A DNA stretch of 64,000 bases from Cohnella hashimotonis (GCF_030014955.1 NZ_JAGRPV010000001.1:1178001-1242000), one strand, 5' to 3'; shown: positions 1 through 8,736, numbered from the stretch's first letter. A program made the numbers and translations. The notes: generated by a model not told the origin, from the letters alone.

Positions 1-60
1 CGTACCCAGCAATAGCAGCATCGAGACGACCGCAAACAAAAGTCCCAAAGGTTTGTTCAA
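1..60 (-). CDS. Partial exported or membrane protein, N-terminus only
   Basis: Only the first 20 codons are inside the window; the rest lies to the left. A GGAGGTG ribosome binding site (69-75) sits 8 nt before a TTG start at 60. The visible residues begin with Asn-Lys-Pro and continue into a hydrophobic run rich in Leu, Val and Ala, which looks like a signal peptide or first membrane segment. It is divergent from the spore protein gene. The function cannot be told. Confidence 0.55.
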   Translation of the reverse strand, partial: MNKPLGLLFAVVSMLLLLGT

Positions 61-77
61 AATGTGTTCACCTCCGA

Positions 78-106
78 GTATAGTTTTCTTCAAGCATAGC
101 ATAATA
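78..106 (+). promoter_or_regulatory. Probable sigma-G promoter of the SASP gene
   Basis: GTATA (78-82) and CATAATA (100-106) are 17 nt apart. These match the Bacillus sigma-G consensus GHATR-N18-CATWHTA apart from one nucleotide of spacing. The position, about 60 nt before an alpha/beta SASP gene, is where forespore-specific transcription is expected. Confidence 0.55.
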
Positions 107-164
107 ACAACGCAAGCTTGCAACCAACACCACTCTAAGCAGGACGAAAGGAGAAATATCAATC

Positions 165-389
165 ATGGCAAGCAATAGCTCCGGTTCCCGTAATCAAGTT
201 CTGGTCCCGCAAGCCCGCCAAGCCCTGGAAAACATGAAGATGGAGGCCGCTCAATCCCTGGGCGTGCAAATCCCTTCCGACGGCTACTATGGCAACGTAA
301 CGTCCCGCGACGCAGGCTCCCTTGGCGGTTACATCACCAAGAAGCTGGTTCAAATCGCTGAGCAACAACTTTCCGGTGGCAGCCGCTAA
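165..389 (+). CDS. Alpha/beta-type small acid-soluble spore protein
   Basis: This 74-residue protein has the alpha/beta SASP layout: a polar Ser/Asn/Gly N-terminus, the LVPQARQALENMKMEAA helix (residues about 13-29), a Gly-rich turn, and a C-terminal helix with GGYITKKLVQIAEQQ. Such proteins saturate spore DNA, protect it from UV and heat, and are degraded by the GPR protease at germination; the MKMEAAQ segment is where GPR cuts relatives. The ATG follows an AAAGGAG site. The gene is monocistronic, with a sigma-G-like promoter and its own terminator. Family assignment is firm; which ssp paralogue it is cannot be decided. Confidence 0.95.
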   Translation: MASNSSGSRNQVLVPQARQALENMKMEAAQSLGVQIPSDGYYGNVTSRDAGSLGGYITKKLVQIAEQQLSGGSR

Positions 390-407
390 CATCCGTTAGC
401 TCACCGA

Positions 408-435
408 AAGCCCGAGGCAACCCCTCGGGCTTTTA
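408..435 (+). terminator. Rho-independent terminator of the SASP gene
   Basis: Perfect stem AAGCCCGAGG / CCTCGGGCTT (408-417 and 423-432) with a five-base loop and a short T run, 19 nt after the SASP stop codon. Confidence 0.9.
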
Positions 436-493
436 TTGTGCGCTTATCCGGCGCCGAGGTCAACCGTTGCACGCAAAAAATTGAGCTTAAACA

Positions 494-519
494 TAAAAAA
501 AGACGGCGTCCAGCCGTCT
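494..519 (-). terminator. Terminator of the membrane hydrolase gene
   Basis: Read on the minus strand, a seven-base stem AGACGGC/GCCGTCT (519-513 with 507-501) is followed by a run of Ts. It lies 31 nt beyond the stop of the leftward gene at 551-1534. Confidence 0.8.
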
Positions 520-550
520 CCTTTGCGTTCGAGCGTGCTATATTTTTTGG

Positions 551-1534
551 TCAATAAGCGTTCATGCGCAGCCTCTTCTCCAGGCGATCGTCGCTTAGCC
601 AACCGACATAGGATTGAAAAACCTTATAGGAAGCATCCATCATAACCGTCGCGACGAAAGGATATTGCTTGCGGTGGCGATACCGGATATCGATCCAGCG
701 TACCTCGTAGCCCCATGGCTGCTCCCGGACCTGCGCGCATGGGAAGGGCGTGACATTCAGCAGCGCTTGCACGTCTTTGTTCTTTTTAGAGGCTTCGACA
801 GCCGGGTGGATGTCGCACTTCGTATGATCGATCCATTGCACGGCGCCTTTGTCCCACTCGCCGATGGCGAACGTGCAGTCCGTGGACTGGCGCACCAGAT
901 TCCACCGGTGCAAATTCAGCGTGGGCAGCAGCGTATACTGATCGCCTTCGCGCCGTTCCGGATCTAACTCGGGGATGCGTGCCGACAAACGGCGATGAAC
1001 GACGCTGCGCCAGCCATAATAAACGGCCAGCAAGGCGTACAGCACGGGAAAGACGACGGTGGGACGCGCCAAGCCGGTCAGCCAGAGCAGAATGGCGACC
1101 AGATGCGCGCCGAAGATGAACGGGTCGAAAATATGGATGATATTCCAGGCGATCCATTTGCGCGTCACGGGCCGAAACGCTTGCGTGCCATAAGAGTTGA
1201 ACAGGTCGCTCAGCACATGGACCATGACGGCGAGCAGTACCCACAGGCCGATATGCCACCACGATACGCTGCGGAAAATAAGGGAGAGTACCAGCGTGAT
1301 CAGCACGGTCCAACCGGCGATGGCGGGAAAAGAGTGGGACATGCCCCTGTGGTTTTTGATATAATCGGCATTGCTCTTGAAGCGCAGCACGGTGTCGAAA
1401 TCTGGGGCCTGGGAGCCAACGATGGTGCCGATCAGCACGGCGACGGGGCCGTACGGCTCTGAGGCGACGACGGGATCGATCAAGGCGAGTCCGCCCAGTC
1501 CGAGCCCGAATACAAGATGCGTCCCGGAATCCAT
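551..1534 (-). CDS. YdjM-type membrane-bound metal-dependent hydrolase
   Basis: The 327-residue product matches the LexA-binding/YdjM metal-dependent hydrolase family. It starts with MDSGTHLVFGLGLGG, then an APDFDTVLR segment and NHRGMSHSF; these His and Asp residues are the presumed metal ligands. Several hydrophobic segments follow (residues about 30-220), and the C-terminal third is soluble. The ATG at 1534 is chosen because AAAGGAG lies 9 nt before it; an upstream extension of the frame has no such site and overlaps the divergent gene. The substrate is unknown in this family. It is monocistronic. Confidence 0.85.
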   Translation of the reverse strand: MDSGTHLVFGLGLGGLALIDPVVASEPYGPVAVLIGTIVGSQAPDFDTVLRFKSNADYIKNHRGMSHSFPAIAGWTVLITLVLSLIFRSVSWWHIGLWVLLAVMVHVLSDLFNSYGTQAFRPVTRKWIAWNIIHIFDPFIFGAHLVAILLWLTGLARPTVVFPVLYALLAVYYGWRSVVHRRLSARIPELDPERREGDQYTLLPTLNLHRWNLVRQSTDCTFAIGEWDKGAVQWIDHTKCDIHPAVEASKKNKDVQALLNVTPFPCAQVREQPWGYEVRWIDIRYRHRKQYPFVATVMMDASYKVFQSYVGWLSDDRLEKRLRMNAY

Positions 1535-1629
1535 GAGAATGATCTCCTTTGCCGGCGAATTGGCCGCTTGGCGCGGCATCGGTTTATTATGGGCGCCGCA
1601 CGATTGAAATATGAGGGGAGAGATGCCGA

Positions 1630-1914
1630 ATGTCCATAATCCTGTTTTGCGAATACAGCATTCCTGACGCGCATCGGGACCGTTTCCTGACCTGGGTGCG
1701 CGAGGCGCCGTCAAGATGGATAGGAGCGGAGCTCGCCGAAAACCGGGAGCAGCCCGGCGTATTTGTGGAGCTGCGCAGGCCTGCGGACGAGAGGGAAGCG
1801 TCCGAAATGAAAAAAGAACGCCTCGAAGGGCGTTCCTGGACGGAAATGGAGAACTGGGTCAAAGGCGGACGCGGCGGTCTGCGCGTATGGACCTTCGTCC
1901 CGTTGCTGCCTTAA
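1630..1914 (+). CDS. Conserved hypothetical protein, 94 residues
   Basis: Small soluble protein with no signal peptide or membrane segment. It begins MSIILFCEYSIPDAHRDRFLTW and is rich in charged residues (EREASEMKKERLEG in the middle). A GAGGGGAG site lies 8 nt before the ATG. The short beta-alpha start resembles small dimeric alpha-beta barrel proteins (ABM/NIPSNAP-like), but this is only a guess from the pattern. It is divergent from the hydrolase gene and converges on gerQ with 7 nt between stops. Confidence 0.65.
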   Translation: MSIILFCEYSIPDAHRDRFLTWVREAPSRWIGAELAENREQPGVFVELRRPADEREASEMKKERLEGRSWTEMENWVKGGRGGLRVWTFVPLLP

Positions 1915-1921
1915 CGGAAGA

Positions 1922-2404
1922 TTAACGGCGGGTGACCGGATTGCCCGCAGTGCCGAAGGGCAAATTATAATTAAGCGGTTCGTCGAACGTAATGTAATCG
2001 AGGTTCAGCGTGAGCAGCAGGTAGCGCATGCCGGTCGCGGGGTCGCTGATGATGATATGATCGCGCCCTGCAGCCTCGAGTACGCCCTTGAAGATTTTGG
2101 CGTTCCACTCGCTGTTGTTCTCGTAAGTCATGTAAAGAGTGGCCACTTTGCCGAGGTTCATCCGCAGGATATTCTCGACGTAGGATTCCTCGCGGCCGGA
2201 GGTCGGGAGGAACGTGGTGACCGGCAGCGCGGCCGGCGGAGTCATATTCATCGGCATCATGTTCGCCGGCATCGTACCGTTCGGAACGGAGACCATGCCG
2301 GAAGGCATTGCGGGCATTGCGCCCATGTTCGGCTGGACGCCGGTCGTTGCGTTCATGGGCATTTGCTGCATGCTGCCTTGGGGCCAAGCCATACGATTGT
2401 ACAA
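1922..2404 (-). CDS. gerQ: Spore coat protein GerQ
   Basis: The C-terminal half carries the GerQ signature: EESYVENILRMN, then TLYMTYENNSEWNAKIFKGVLEAAGRDHI and a segment ending in YITFDEPLNYN. GerQ is a coat protein needed for the function of the cortex-lytic enzyme CwlJ and is cross-linked by transglutaminase in Bacillus subtilis. The N-terminal third is low-complexity, rich in Met, Pro, Ala and Asn. I use the TTG start at 2404, which has AGGAGG 7 nt upstream (2412-2417), rather than the ATG four codons later. The product is 160 residues. Confidence 0.93.
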   Translation of the reverse strand: MYNRMAWPQGSMQQMPMNATTGVQPNMGAMPAMPSGMVSVPNGTMPANMMPMNMTPPAALPVTTFLPTSGREESYVENILRMNLGKVATLYMTYENNSEWNAKIFKGVLEAAGRDHIIISDPATGMRYLLLTLNLDYITFDEPLNYNLPFGTAGNPVTRR

Positions 2405-2777
2405 TGGATATCCTCCTTTAATTAGGGGCGCCTTAGCGCGGGTTAATAAACGAGCGGGCAATCGGACCGGAGCGGGACGTAGAATCCTTGTGTTTTGAAC
2501 CGCGGCGTTCCGCTGCGAATTCTCTCCTGCCCGGTCGCCTGGGCGAATGTCTCCATACAATGTATTGCACCCCTGGGCAAAGTGTGACAGAAGGCGACAG
2601 TACTTTTTGACGCTTTGAGGGCGGACGAATGTCAGGCGGATGGCGCGCAGGTGGCGATTTGATGAACAGCCCCGCGCGAACATTGTCAAGGTGTGCAGAT
2701 TTGGTTATCATCTAATAGAAGGAAATAGATAAACGTTTCGGCCGTTCGCGGCTTTTTATGTTTGAAGGAGGCTCATC
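2405..2777. other. Intergenic region between divergent gerQ and ctaB
   Basis: No convincing gene is seen in these 373 bases. The right end holds a short GCCG-TTCG-CGGC hairpin followed by five Ts (2741-2757), just before the GAAGGAGG site of ctaB. It could be a weak leader terminator or mRNA stabiliser. I could not place a sigma-E promoter for gerQ with confidence. Confidence 0.5.
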
Positions 2778-3647
2778 GTGTTCAAAGATCTTGTGGCCCT
2801 GACCAAGCCGCGCATCATTCGTCTTAACCTCGTCGCGGCATTTGGCGGGTTCTGGGTCGCATCAAGGTGGCAAGTCCAGAGCTGGGACTTCTGGCTGGAC
2901 CTGATCTGGATGCTGATCGGCACCACGCTGACGATGGCCGCGGCTTGCGTCTTCAACAATTATTGGGACCGGGACTTCGACACCAAGATGTCCCGCACGA
3001 GCGATCGCGCGCTCCCGCAGGGACGATTATCCCCAGGCTTCGTTCTGGGCTATTCGATCGTGCTGGGCGTGCTTGGAATCGCAATGCTCTTTCTCCTCGT
3101 CAATCCGCTCTGCGGCTGGCTGGGACTGCTTGGCATGTTTGTTTACGGCATCGTCTACACGATCTGGCTGAAGCGCACCTCCACCTGGAGTACGTCGATC
3201 GGCGGAATCTCCGGCGCGATGCCGCCCGTGATCGGGTACTGCGCGGTGACCGGCGAAGTGGACGCAGGCGCATGGATTTTGTTCGCGCTCCTGTTCCTCT
3301 GGCAGCCGCCGCACTTCTGGTCGCTGACGATCCGCCGCGTGGAGGAGTACAGAGCCGCAGGCTTCCCCGTACTGCCGGTCGTGAAGGGCATTCTTCGCAC
3401 CAAGTGGCAGATGATTCCGTATATCCTGCTGCTGCTGGTTGCTTCGATTTTGCTGTATACGTACGATTATGTCGGCATTTATTATCTCGTCCTGTCGGTC
3501 GTCATCGTCGGTGCCTGGCTCATCCACGCCATATCCGGACTTGTGGCGAAGGATACCGAGAAGTGGGCGAAAATGGACTTTCTGTTTTCCGTCAATTACC
3601 TGATGATTATGTTTCTTGTGATGATACTCGATACGAACGGAGTGTAG
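2778..3647 (+). CDS. ctaB: Protoheme IX farnesyltransferase (heme O synthase)
   Basis: This 289-residue UbiA-superfamily membrane prenyltransferase attaches farnesyl to heme B to make heme O, the precursor of heme A for cytochrome aa3 oxidase. The Asp-rich prenyl-diphosphate site is NNYWDRDFDTKMSRTSDRAL (residues about 56-75), followed by LPQGRLSPG; about eight hydrophobic segments are present. The GTG start lies 7 nt behind GAAGGAGG. The SCO gene follows after 7 nt, so the two form an operon for cytochrome oxidase maturation. The partner enzyme gene ctaA is not here but at 45.9 kb. Confidence 0.95.
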   Translation: MFKDLVALTKPRIIRLNLVAAFGGFWVASRWQVQSWDFWLDLIWMLIGTTLTMAAACVFNNYWDRDFDTKMSRTSDRALPQGRLSPGFVLGYSIVLGVLGIAMLFLLVNPLCGWLGLLGMFVYGIVYTIWLKRTSTWSTSIGGISGAMPPVIGYCAVTGEVDAGAWILFALLFLWQPPHFWSLTIRRVEEYRAAGFPVLPVVKGILRTKWQMIPYILLLLVASILLYTYDYVGIYYLVLSVVIVGAWLIHAISGLVAKDTEKWAKMDFLFSVNYLMIMFLVMILDTNGV

Positions 3648-3654
3648 CTTAATC

Positions 3655-4377
3655 ATGTCCCAAGAGTTCGAAGGACCCGGCGTATCCGGGAATCAAGATC
3701 GGCCCGGCGCGGGTCCGGGAGCCGTGAACGTCAATCCGAACGGTACCGTTCAGGTCAAGCCGGCGAAGCCTTGGTATGTGCGCTACGGTTTCTCGCTGGC
3801 GCTGTTCGCGCTCCTGCTTGTGCTGATCGCCTGGCTACTGATCCGTCAGCAGCAGGCGGACAAGCTTCCCGACCTTGGTGCCGCACCCGACTTTACTTAC
3901 CAGGATATCGACGGCAAGGACGTCAGCATGAGCTCGCTCGACGGCAAGGTTCGCCTGGTGTACTTCTTCTTCACCAACTGCCCGGACGTGTGCCCGCCGA
4001 CGACGTTCATGCTCTCGCAGGTGCAGAAGAAGTTCCAGGTCGAAGGCGAATTCGGCAAGAGCGTCGACATCGTCTCGGTCACCATCGACCCGGTCCGCGA
4101 TACGCCCGAGGCGCTCCGCAAGTTCGGGGACAAGTTCGAAGCCGACTATACAGGCTGGAAGTTCTTGCGCGGCGACGAAGCCGAGACCGCGGATCTGGCG
4201 TACAAGTACGGCTTGCTTGCGGTCAAAGATGCGGACGGATTTTTCTCCCACGCCAACCTGATCGTCCTCGTCGACAAGAAGGGACGCATGCGCGAGCAGA
4301 TCTTGCCCGAATCTTCGCAGGTTCCGAATTCGGCGACGGCCGACGATGTGTACGCAAAGGTCAAAAAGCTGTTATAA
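3655..4377 (+). CDS. SCO1/SenC-family copper chaperone for cytochrome oxidase
   Basis: The 240-residue protein has one N-terminal membrane anchor (about residues 40-62) after a Gly/Pro-rich cytoplasmic stretch, then a thioredoxin-fold SCO domain. The copper ligands are all present: Cys109 and Cys113 in NCPDVCPP, and His199 in FSHANL. It is predicted to face outward and deliver copper to the CuA site of subunit II, or to reduce it. Its gene follows ctaB by 7 nt and ends in a strong terminator. Confidence 0.93.
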   Translation: MSQEFEGPGVSGNQDRPGAGPGAVNVNPNGTVQVKPAKPWYVRYGFSLALFALLLVLIAWLLIRQQQADKLPDLGAAPDFTYQDIDGKDVSMSSLDGKVRLVYFFFTNCPDVCPPTTFMLSQVQKKFQVEGEFGKSVDIVSVTIDPVRDTPEALRKFGDKFEADYTGWKFLRGDEAETADLAYKYGLLAVKDADGFFSHANLIVLVDKKGRMREQILPESSQVPNSATADDVYAKVKKLL

Positions 4378-4387
4378 AACCGAAAAG

Positions 4388-4434
4388 GCACCCCTTAGCG
4401 CGTCGTTCGCGGCGCTGAGGGGTGCTTTGTTTTT
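4388..4434 (+). terminator. Terminator of the ctaB-sco operon
   Basis: A 14-base stem GCACCCCTTAGCGC / GCGCTGAGGGGTGC with one G-U pair, followed by TTTGTTTTT, 10 nt after the SCO stop. Confidence 0.92.
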
Positions 4435-4475
4435 GCCAAGGCTGTCTGTTATGGCCTGCAAGCTGTCACTATGGG

Positions 4476-4835
4476 CTATTCCCGCCACTTGTCCGTCTCG
4501 GGGGGCGGATACAGGATAAAGTCTTCGAGCCCCGCTTTTTCCAATTGCTGAATCAAATACTCTTCGGGCGTGCCCTCTACGCCGGCATAACCACGTCTGG
4601 TATAGATATGGTCTGCATCGGGAAAGACGTCGCGGAGGACGCCACGGATGCGCCGGCCGGAAGAATCGTTGTCCATGTAGAGGTACACATGCCGGCGGCC
4701 GATTGCCTTGCGCAGCGCTTCGATGCGACTCGTGCTGAGCGTGCCGAACGTGCAGTGAATCGGCACTTCCGGGTCCAGAACGCGCGCGAGCCGGCTTCGG
4801 TCGTTTTTGCCTTCGACGATGATAGCGATGTCCAA
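4476..4835 (-). CDS. Small Toprim-domain protein
   Basis: The 119-residue product is essentially one Toprim domain: the conserved Glu in IIVEGKNDRSRL (residues 5-16) and the DxD-like pair in YLYMDNDSSGRRIR (about 51-64). Toprim domains carry the metal-dependent chemistry of topoisomerases, primases and RNase M5; short stand-alone ones such as B. subtilis YusF are thought to be nucleases, unproven. The TTG start is behind GAGGAGG with rather long spacing (11 nt). It converges with the ctaB-sco unit. Confidence 0.8.
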   Translation of the reverse strand: MDIAIIVEGKNDRSRLARVLDPEVPIHCTFGTLSTSRIEALRKAIGRRHVYLYMDNDSSGRRIRGVLRDVFPDADHIYTRRGYAGVEGTPEEYLIQQLEKAGLEDFILYPPPETDKWRE

Positions 4836-4954
4836 ACGCGCTGGTGCCTCCTCGTGCTGCGAAGAACCGTGTCCGCATCGGTTCCCGCCGTCAGTATTGG
4901 TTTTATTGTACCACAGGGACCGGGTATTCTAAGCGTAGGGTGGGACAGACGTGT

Positions 4955-4983
4955 TTGAGACCGCTGTCAAAAAGTTTTAGAAT
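4955..4983 (+). promoter_or_regulatory. Sigma-A promoter of the ABC exporter operon
   Basis: TTGAGA and TAGAAT are exactly 17 nt apart, ending 45 nt before the TTG start of the first exporter subunit. Confidence 0.65.
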
Positions 4984-5028
4984 AGGGCCTATACGAAAGG
5001 ACCATCTCTCACCGGGAAGTGATGCAGG

Positions 5029-6792
5029 TTGAAGCCCAAGCGAATGCTCAGGGATTATATCAAGTCGAAATGGCATGTATACGGCTTCGCGATCCTGCTC
5101 ATCGCGGCGGGCAATGCGATCCAATCTTACTATCCGAGACTGCTCGGAAGCTTCACGGACCGGCTGCAGCAGGGAAGCCTGTCGCATGGGACGATCGTCG
5201 ACTACAGCCTGCGGCTGCTGGCCGTCGGCGTCGCGTTCGGCGTGTTGGCCGGGGCAGGCCAATATGTCGTCATGCGGCTGGGCAGATTGTACGAGTTCGA
5301 CATGCGCAAAAAGCTATTCGCCCACTTCACCACGCTGAGCGAGCGCTTTTATTCGAAGAACGGCGTGGGCAAGCTGCTCAGCTACGTGATGAACGACGTG
5401 ACCGCCGTCCGGGAATCGATCTCTATGGGCATCAACCAGACGACCAACGCGACGATCCTGATCCTGTCGGCGATCGTCATGATGACGCTCAGCGACATCC
5501 CGCTGTATCTCGTATTCGTCTGCGTGCTGCCGCTGCTGTTGATTCCCTGGATCGTCACGCGGTTCGGTCCGGTCATCCGCAAGCGTTCCCTAAGCGTCCA
5601 GGACTCACTCGGCAAAATGACCGAGTCGGCTGAGGAACAGTTCGGCGGTATTCGCGTGACCAAAAAATTCGCGGCCGAGGAGACGATGAACCGACGCTTC
5701 GGGGAGGCGGTCGATCGTATTCGCGACAGCCAGCTGCGGCTCGTTCGCGTCTCCTCGCTGTTTCAGGCGATTATACCTTTTCTTGGCGCGCTATCCATGA
5801 TCGTGACGATCGCCTACGGCGGCTATCTGACGATCCGGCATACGATCACGCTGGGGAACTTTGTCGAGCTCACGCTGTATATCCGCCTGATGGTCGCGCC
5901 ACTGCAGCAGATCGGCAACGTTATCAATACGATGCAGCGTTCGCGCGCTTCGCTGGAGCGGATCGGCGACCTGATGGCGGTTGAGCCGGATATCCGGGAG
6001 TCGGACGGGGCTCGCCATCGCAGTCTCGATCAGGCTGCGGTCAGCATCCGGCATCTCAGCTTCGCATATCCCGACGCCGAGCGGTCTTCGCTGCGCGATA
6101 TCAGCCTCGACATCCCTCCGGGCCGGACGCTCGGCATCCTGGGCAAGACGGGCAGCGGCAAGACGACGCTCGTCAAGCTGCTGCTGCGCGCGTACGATCC
6201 GCCGCCGGGAACGATCCGCCTCGCAGGTGCGGACATTCGGGATCTCACGCTCGAGAGCCTGCGGGATCAGATCGCGTACGTTCCTCAGGAAGGTTTCCTT
6301 TTCAGCACGACGATTCGCGACAATATCGCTTTTTACAAACGGGATACGGCGCTGCCCACGGTCGAAAAAGCCGCCAAGCAGGCGCAGATCTACGGTTCGA
6401 TCGCCGAGCTGCCGGAGAGCTTCGACACGAGATTGGGCGAACGGGGCGTCACGCTCTCCGGCGGACAGCGGCAGCGGACCGGACTCGCCCGCGGCCTGAT
6501 CAAGGACGCGCCGGTGCTCATCATGGACGACAGCGTCAGCGCCGTCGACGCGGTCACGGAGAAGCGGATCATCGACGGCATCCGCAAGGCCCGCAAGGGC
6601 AAGACGACGATTATTATCGCGCACCGGATCAGCGCGCTCAAGCATGCGGACGAAATCGTCGTGATGGACGAAGGACGCATCGTGCAGCGTGGCACGCACC
6701 TGGAGCTGCTGGCGCAAACGGGCTTGTACGCGACCTTGCATGCCATTCAGGAGGAGGGAGGACGCGAAGATGCAGAGCCGACCGCCCGCTGA
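5029..6792 (+). CDS. Heterodimeric ABC exporter, subunit with degenerate ATP site
   Basis: A 587-residue half-transporter: six-helix membrane domain (about residues 15-310) and ATPase domain. The nucleotide site has Walker A GKTGSGKTT, a perfect LSGGQ signature and the H-loop IIAHR. The residue after the Walker B aspartate is Asp (IMDDSVSAVD) instead of the catalytic Glu. This is the pattern of BmrC/YheI and TM287: one subunit of a drug-type heterodimeric exporter with a non-hydrolysing site. The TTG start at 5029 has only a weak ribosome binding site, and an ATG five codons later is possible. The stop overlaps the next gene by 23 nt. Confidence 0.88.
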   Translation: MKPKRMLRDYIKSKWHVYGFAILLIAAGNAIQSYYPRLLGSFTDRLQQGSLSHGTIVDYSLRLLAVGVAFGVLAGAGQYVVMRLGRLYEFDMRKKLFAHFTTLSERFYSKNGVGKLLSYVMNDVTAVRESISMGINQTTNATILILSAIVMMTLSDIPLYLVFVCVLPLLLIPWIVTRFGPVIRKRSLSVQDSLGKMTESAEEQFGGIRVTKKFAAEETMNRRFGEAVDRIRDSQLRLVRVSSLFQAIIPFLGALSMIVTIAYGGYLTIRHTITLGNFVELTLYIRLMVAPLQQIGNVINTMQRSRASLERIGDLMAVEPDIRESDGARHRSLDQAAVSIRHLSFAYPDAERSSLRDISLDIPPGRTLGILGKTGSGKTTLVKLLLRAYDPPPGTIRLAGADIRDLTLESLRDQIAYVPQEGFLFSTTIRDNIAFYKRDTALPTVEKAAKQAQIYGSIAELPESFDTRLGERGVTLSGGQRQRTGLARGLIKDAPVLIMDDSVSAVDAVTEKRIIDGIRKARKGKTTIIIAHRISALKHADEIVVMDEGRIVQRGTHLELLAQTGLYATLHAIQEEGGREDAEPTAR

Positions 6793-8686
6793 CAAGAGAC
6801 CGTCTGCCGATCGGGGACAGTTTGCGGACCAGAGACAGTCGACAGACCAGAGACATTCCACAGACCAGTCCGCAGATAAAAGACCGCCCGCTGACCGGAA
6901 GCTGCCCGCTGACAGGAAGGCCCCTGTAGACCAGAAGGCCGCATTCCGCGCTTTTTTCGGTTACGTTCGCCCGCACCGGTTTTCGTTTCTACTCGTTTTC
7001 TGCTGTACGGTACTGGCCATTGCGGCCGATCTGGCACAGCCGTATCTCGTCAAAATCGCCATCGACGACAACATTTTGAAGGGACGCGACGACTTCGGGA
7101 CGCTGCTCGTGATCTGCGCGATCTACCTGGGACTTGCGCTGTCCGGCTTCCTGTTTACGTATTTGCAGAACAATCTGCTGCAGTATCTCGGGCAGAACAT
7201 CATAGGGCGCATCCGCAAGGATCTGTTCGCGCATATCGGCAAGCAGTCGATGTCGTTTTTTGACCGAATGCCCGCAGGCAGCCTGATTACGAACGTGTCG
7301 AGCGACACGGAGACGCTGAATCAGTTTTTCTCGCAGGTGCTGCTCTCTCTCGTGCGCGACGGACTGACGCTTATTTTTATTATCGCGATCATGTTCCGGC
7401 TCGACGTCACGCTCACGCTCTATTGTCTCATCCTGCTGCCCGTCATCGCGTGTATCGCGATCGGCTTCCGGACTTATATGAGAAAAACGTATCAGATCTC
7501 CCGTGCGGCGCTGTCGCGTCTGATCGCCTTCGCGGCGGAAAATCTGGCGGGGATGAACCTCATCCAGGCGTTCCACCAGGAGAGGGAGCAGCAGAATCGG
7601 TTTACCGACAACAATCGGACGTACCTGCGGGCCAATTTGCGCGAGATTCGCACCAACGTGCTGTTCAACCGGTCGTTCGACATCCTGGGCAGCCTGTCCA
7701 TCGCGCTTGTGACCTGGCTGGGCGGCGTGGCGGTATTTAACAGCGCGATCGAGTTTGGCGTGCTGTACGCGTTTATCACGTATATCCGCCAGTTTTTCCA
7801 ACCGATCAGTACGATTACGTCGCAGTGGAACACGCTGCAGTCGACTACCGTCTCCGTCGGCCGAATCTGGAGTCTGTTCGCCGTCAAGCCGGAGATCGAG
7901 GATGCGGAGGAGGCGCGGGCGCTGGCGCACGATCAGGTGACCGGGCGAATCGACTTTAATCATGTCAGGTTCGGCTATCAAACGGGCACGCCCGTCCTTC
8001 ACGATCTCGATCTGCACATCGCGCCCGGCGAGATGATCGGCATCGTCGGTACGACCGGCGCGGGCAAGAGTTCGCTCATCAGTCTGTTGTGCCGCTTCTA
8101 TGACGTGTGGGAAGGCGACATTCGCATCGACGGCACGGACATCCGGGCGCTCCCGCAATCGTCGCTGCACCGGCTGGTCGGGCTCGTGCAGCAGGAGCCG
8201 TACTTGTATTCGGGCAGCATCGTCGACAACATCCGCATGTTCGACGAGGAGATCGAGCGCGAGGAAGTCATCCGCGCTTGCCGGTTCGTCGGCGCGGACG
8301 ATCTGATCGGCAGGCTCAAGGACGGCTACGACACGATGCTGTCGGAGCGCGGGAGCGGGCTGTCCGCGGGCGAGCGGCAGATGATCTCGTTTGCGCGGAT
8401 CATCGTGTTCAAGCCGAAGATCCTCATCCTCGACGAAGCGACGGCGAACCTGGATTCGTACACCGAGCACCTGATCCAGCGCGCGCTGCGTGTCGTGTCG
8501 CGGGAGCGGACCACGCTCGTCATCGCGCATCGGCTGTCGACGGTCATGCGGGCGAACCGCATCATCGTCATGAGCGGCGGCCGGATCGTAGAATCGGGCA
8601 GTCACGCGGAGCTGCTTGAGCAGCATGGGTACTACGAAGAGTTATATTTGCATTCGCAGGGCAAGGAGGAGCGGGGGACGGGGTAA
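6770..8686 (+). CDS. Heterodimeric ABC exporter, catalytic subunit with repeat-rich N-terminus
   Basis: A 638-residue partner of the preceding half-transporter, like BmrD/YheH. The ATPase domain has Walker A GTTGAGKSS, Walker B ILILDEATANLD with the catalytic Glu, and a non-standard signature LSAGE. Together with its partner this gives one complete and one degenerate ATP site. The ATG at 6770 has GAGGAGGGAGG close upstream. Residues 6-57, before the membrane domain, are nine copies of a charged hexad such as PADKRP, SADRGQ and PADRKL, probably disordered and cytoplasmic. The translational overlap fits equal production of both subunits. Confidence 0.88.
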   Translation: MQSRPPADKRPSADRGQFADQRQSTDQRHSTDQSADKRPPADRKLPADRKAPVDQKAAFRAFFGYVRPHRFSFLLVFCCTVLAIAADLAQPYLVKIAIDDNILKGRDDFGTLLVICAIYLGLALSGFLFTYLQNNLLQYLGQNIIGRIRKDLFAHIGKQSMSFFDRMPAGSLITNVSSDTETLNQFFSQVLLSLVRDGLTLIFIIAIMFRLDVTLTLYCLILLPVIACIAIGFRTYMRKTYQISRAALSRLIAFAAENLAGMNLIQAFHQEREQQNRFTDNNRTYLRANLREIRTNVLFNRSFDILGSLSIALVTWLGGVAVFNSAIEFGVLYAFITYIRQFFQPISTITSQWNTLQSTTVSVGRIWSLFAVKPEIEDAEEARALAHDQVTGRIDFNHVRFGYQTGTPVLHDLDLHIAPGEMIGIVGTTGAGKSSLISLLCRFYDVWEGDIRIDGTDIRALPQSSLHRLVGLVQQEPYLYSGSIVDNIRMFDEEIEREEVIRACRFVGADDLIGRLKDGYDTMLSERGSGLSAGERQMISFARIIVFKPKILILDEATANLDSYTEHLIQRALRVVSRERTTLVIAHRLSTVMRANRIIVMSGGRIVESGSHAELLEQHGYYEELYLHSQGKEERGTG

Positions 8687-8736
8687 ACGGCGTGCGATGG
8701 ATGATGTCTGATGGCAGGCTGGCGCAGACGGAGGAG

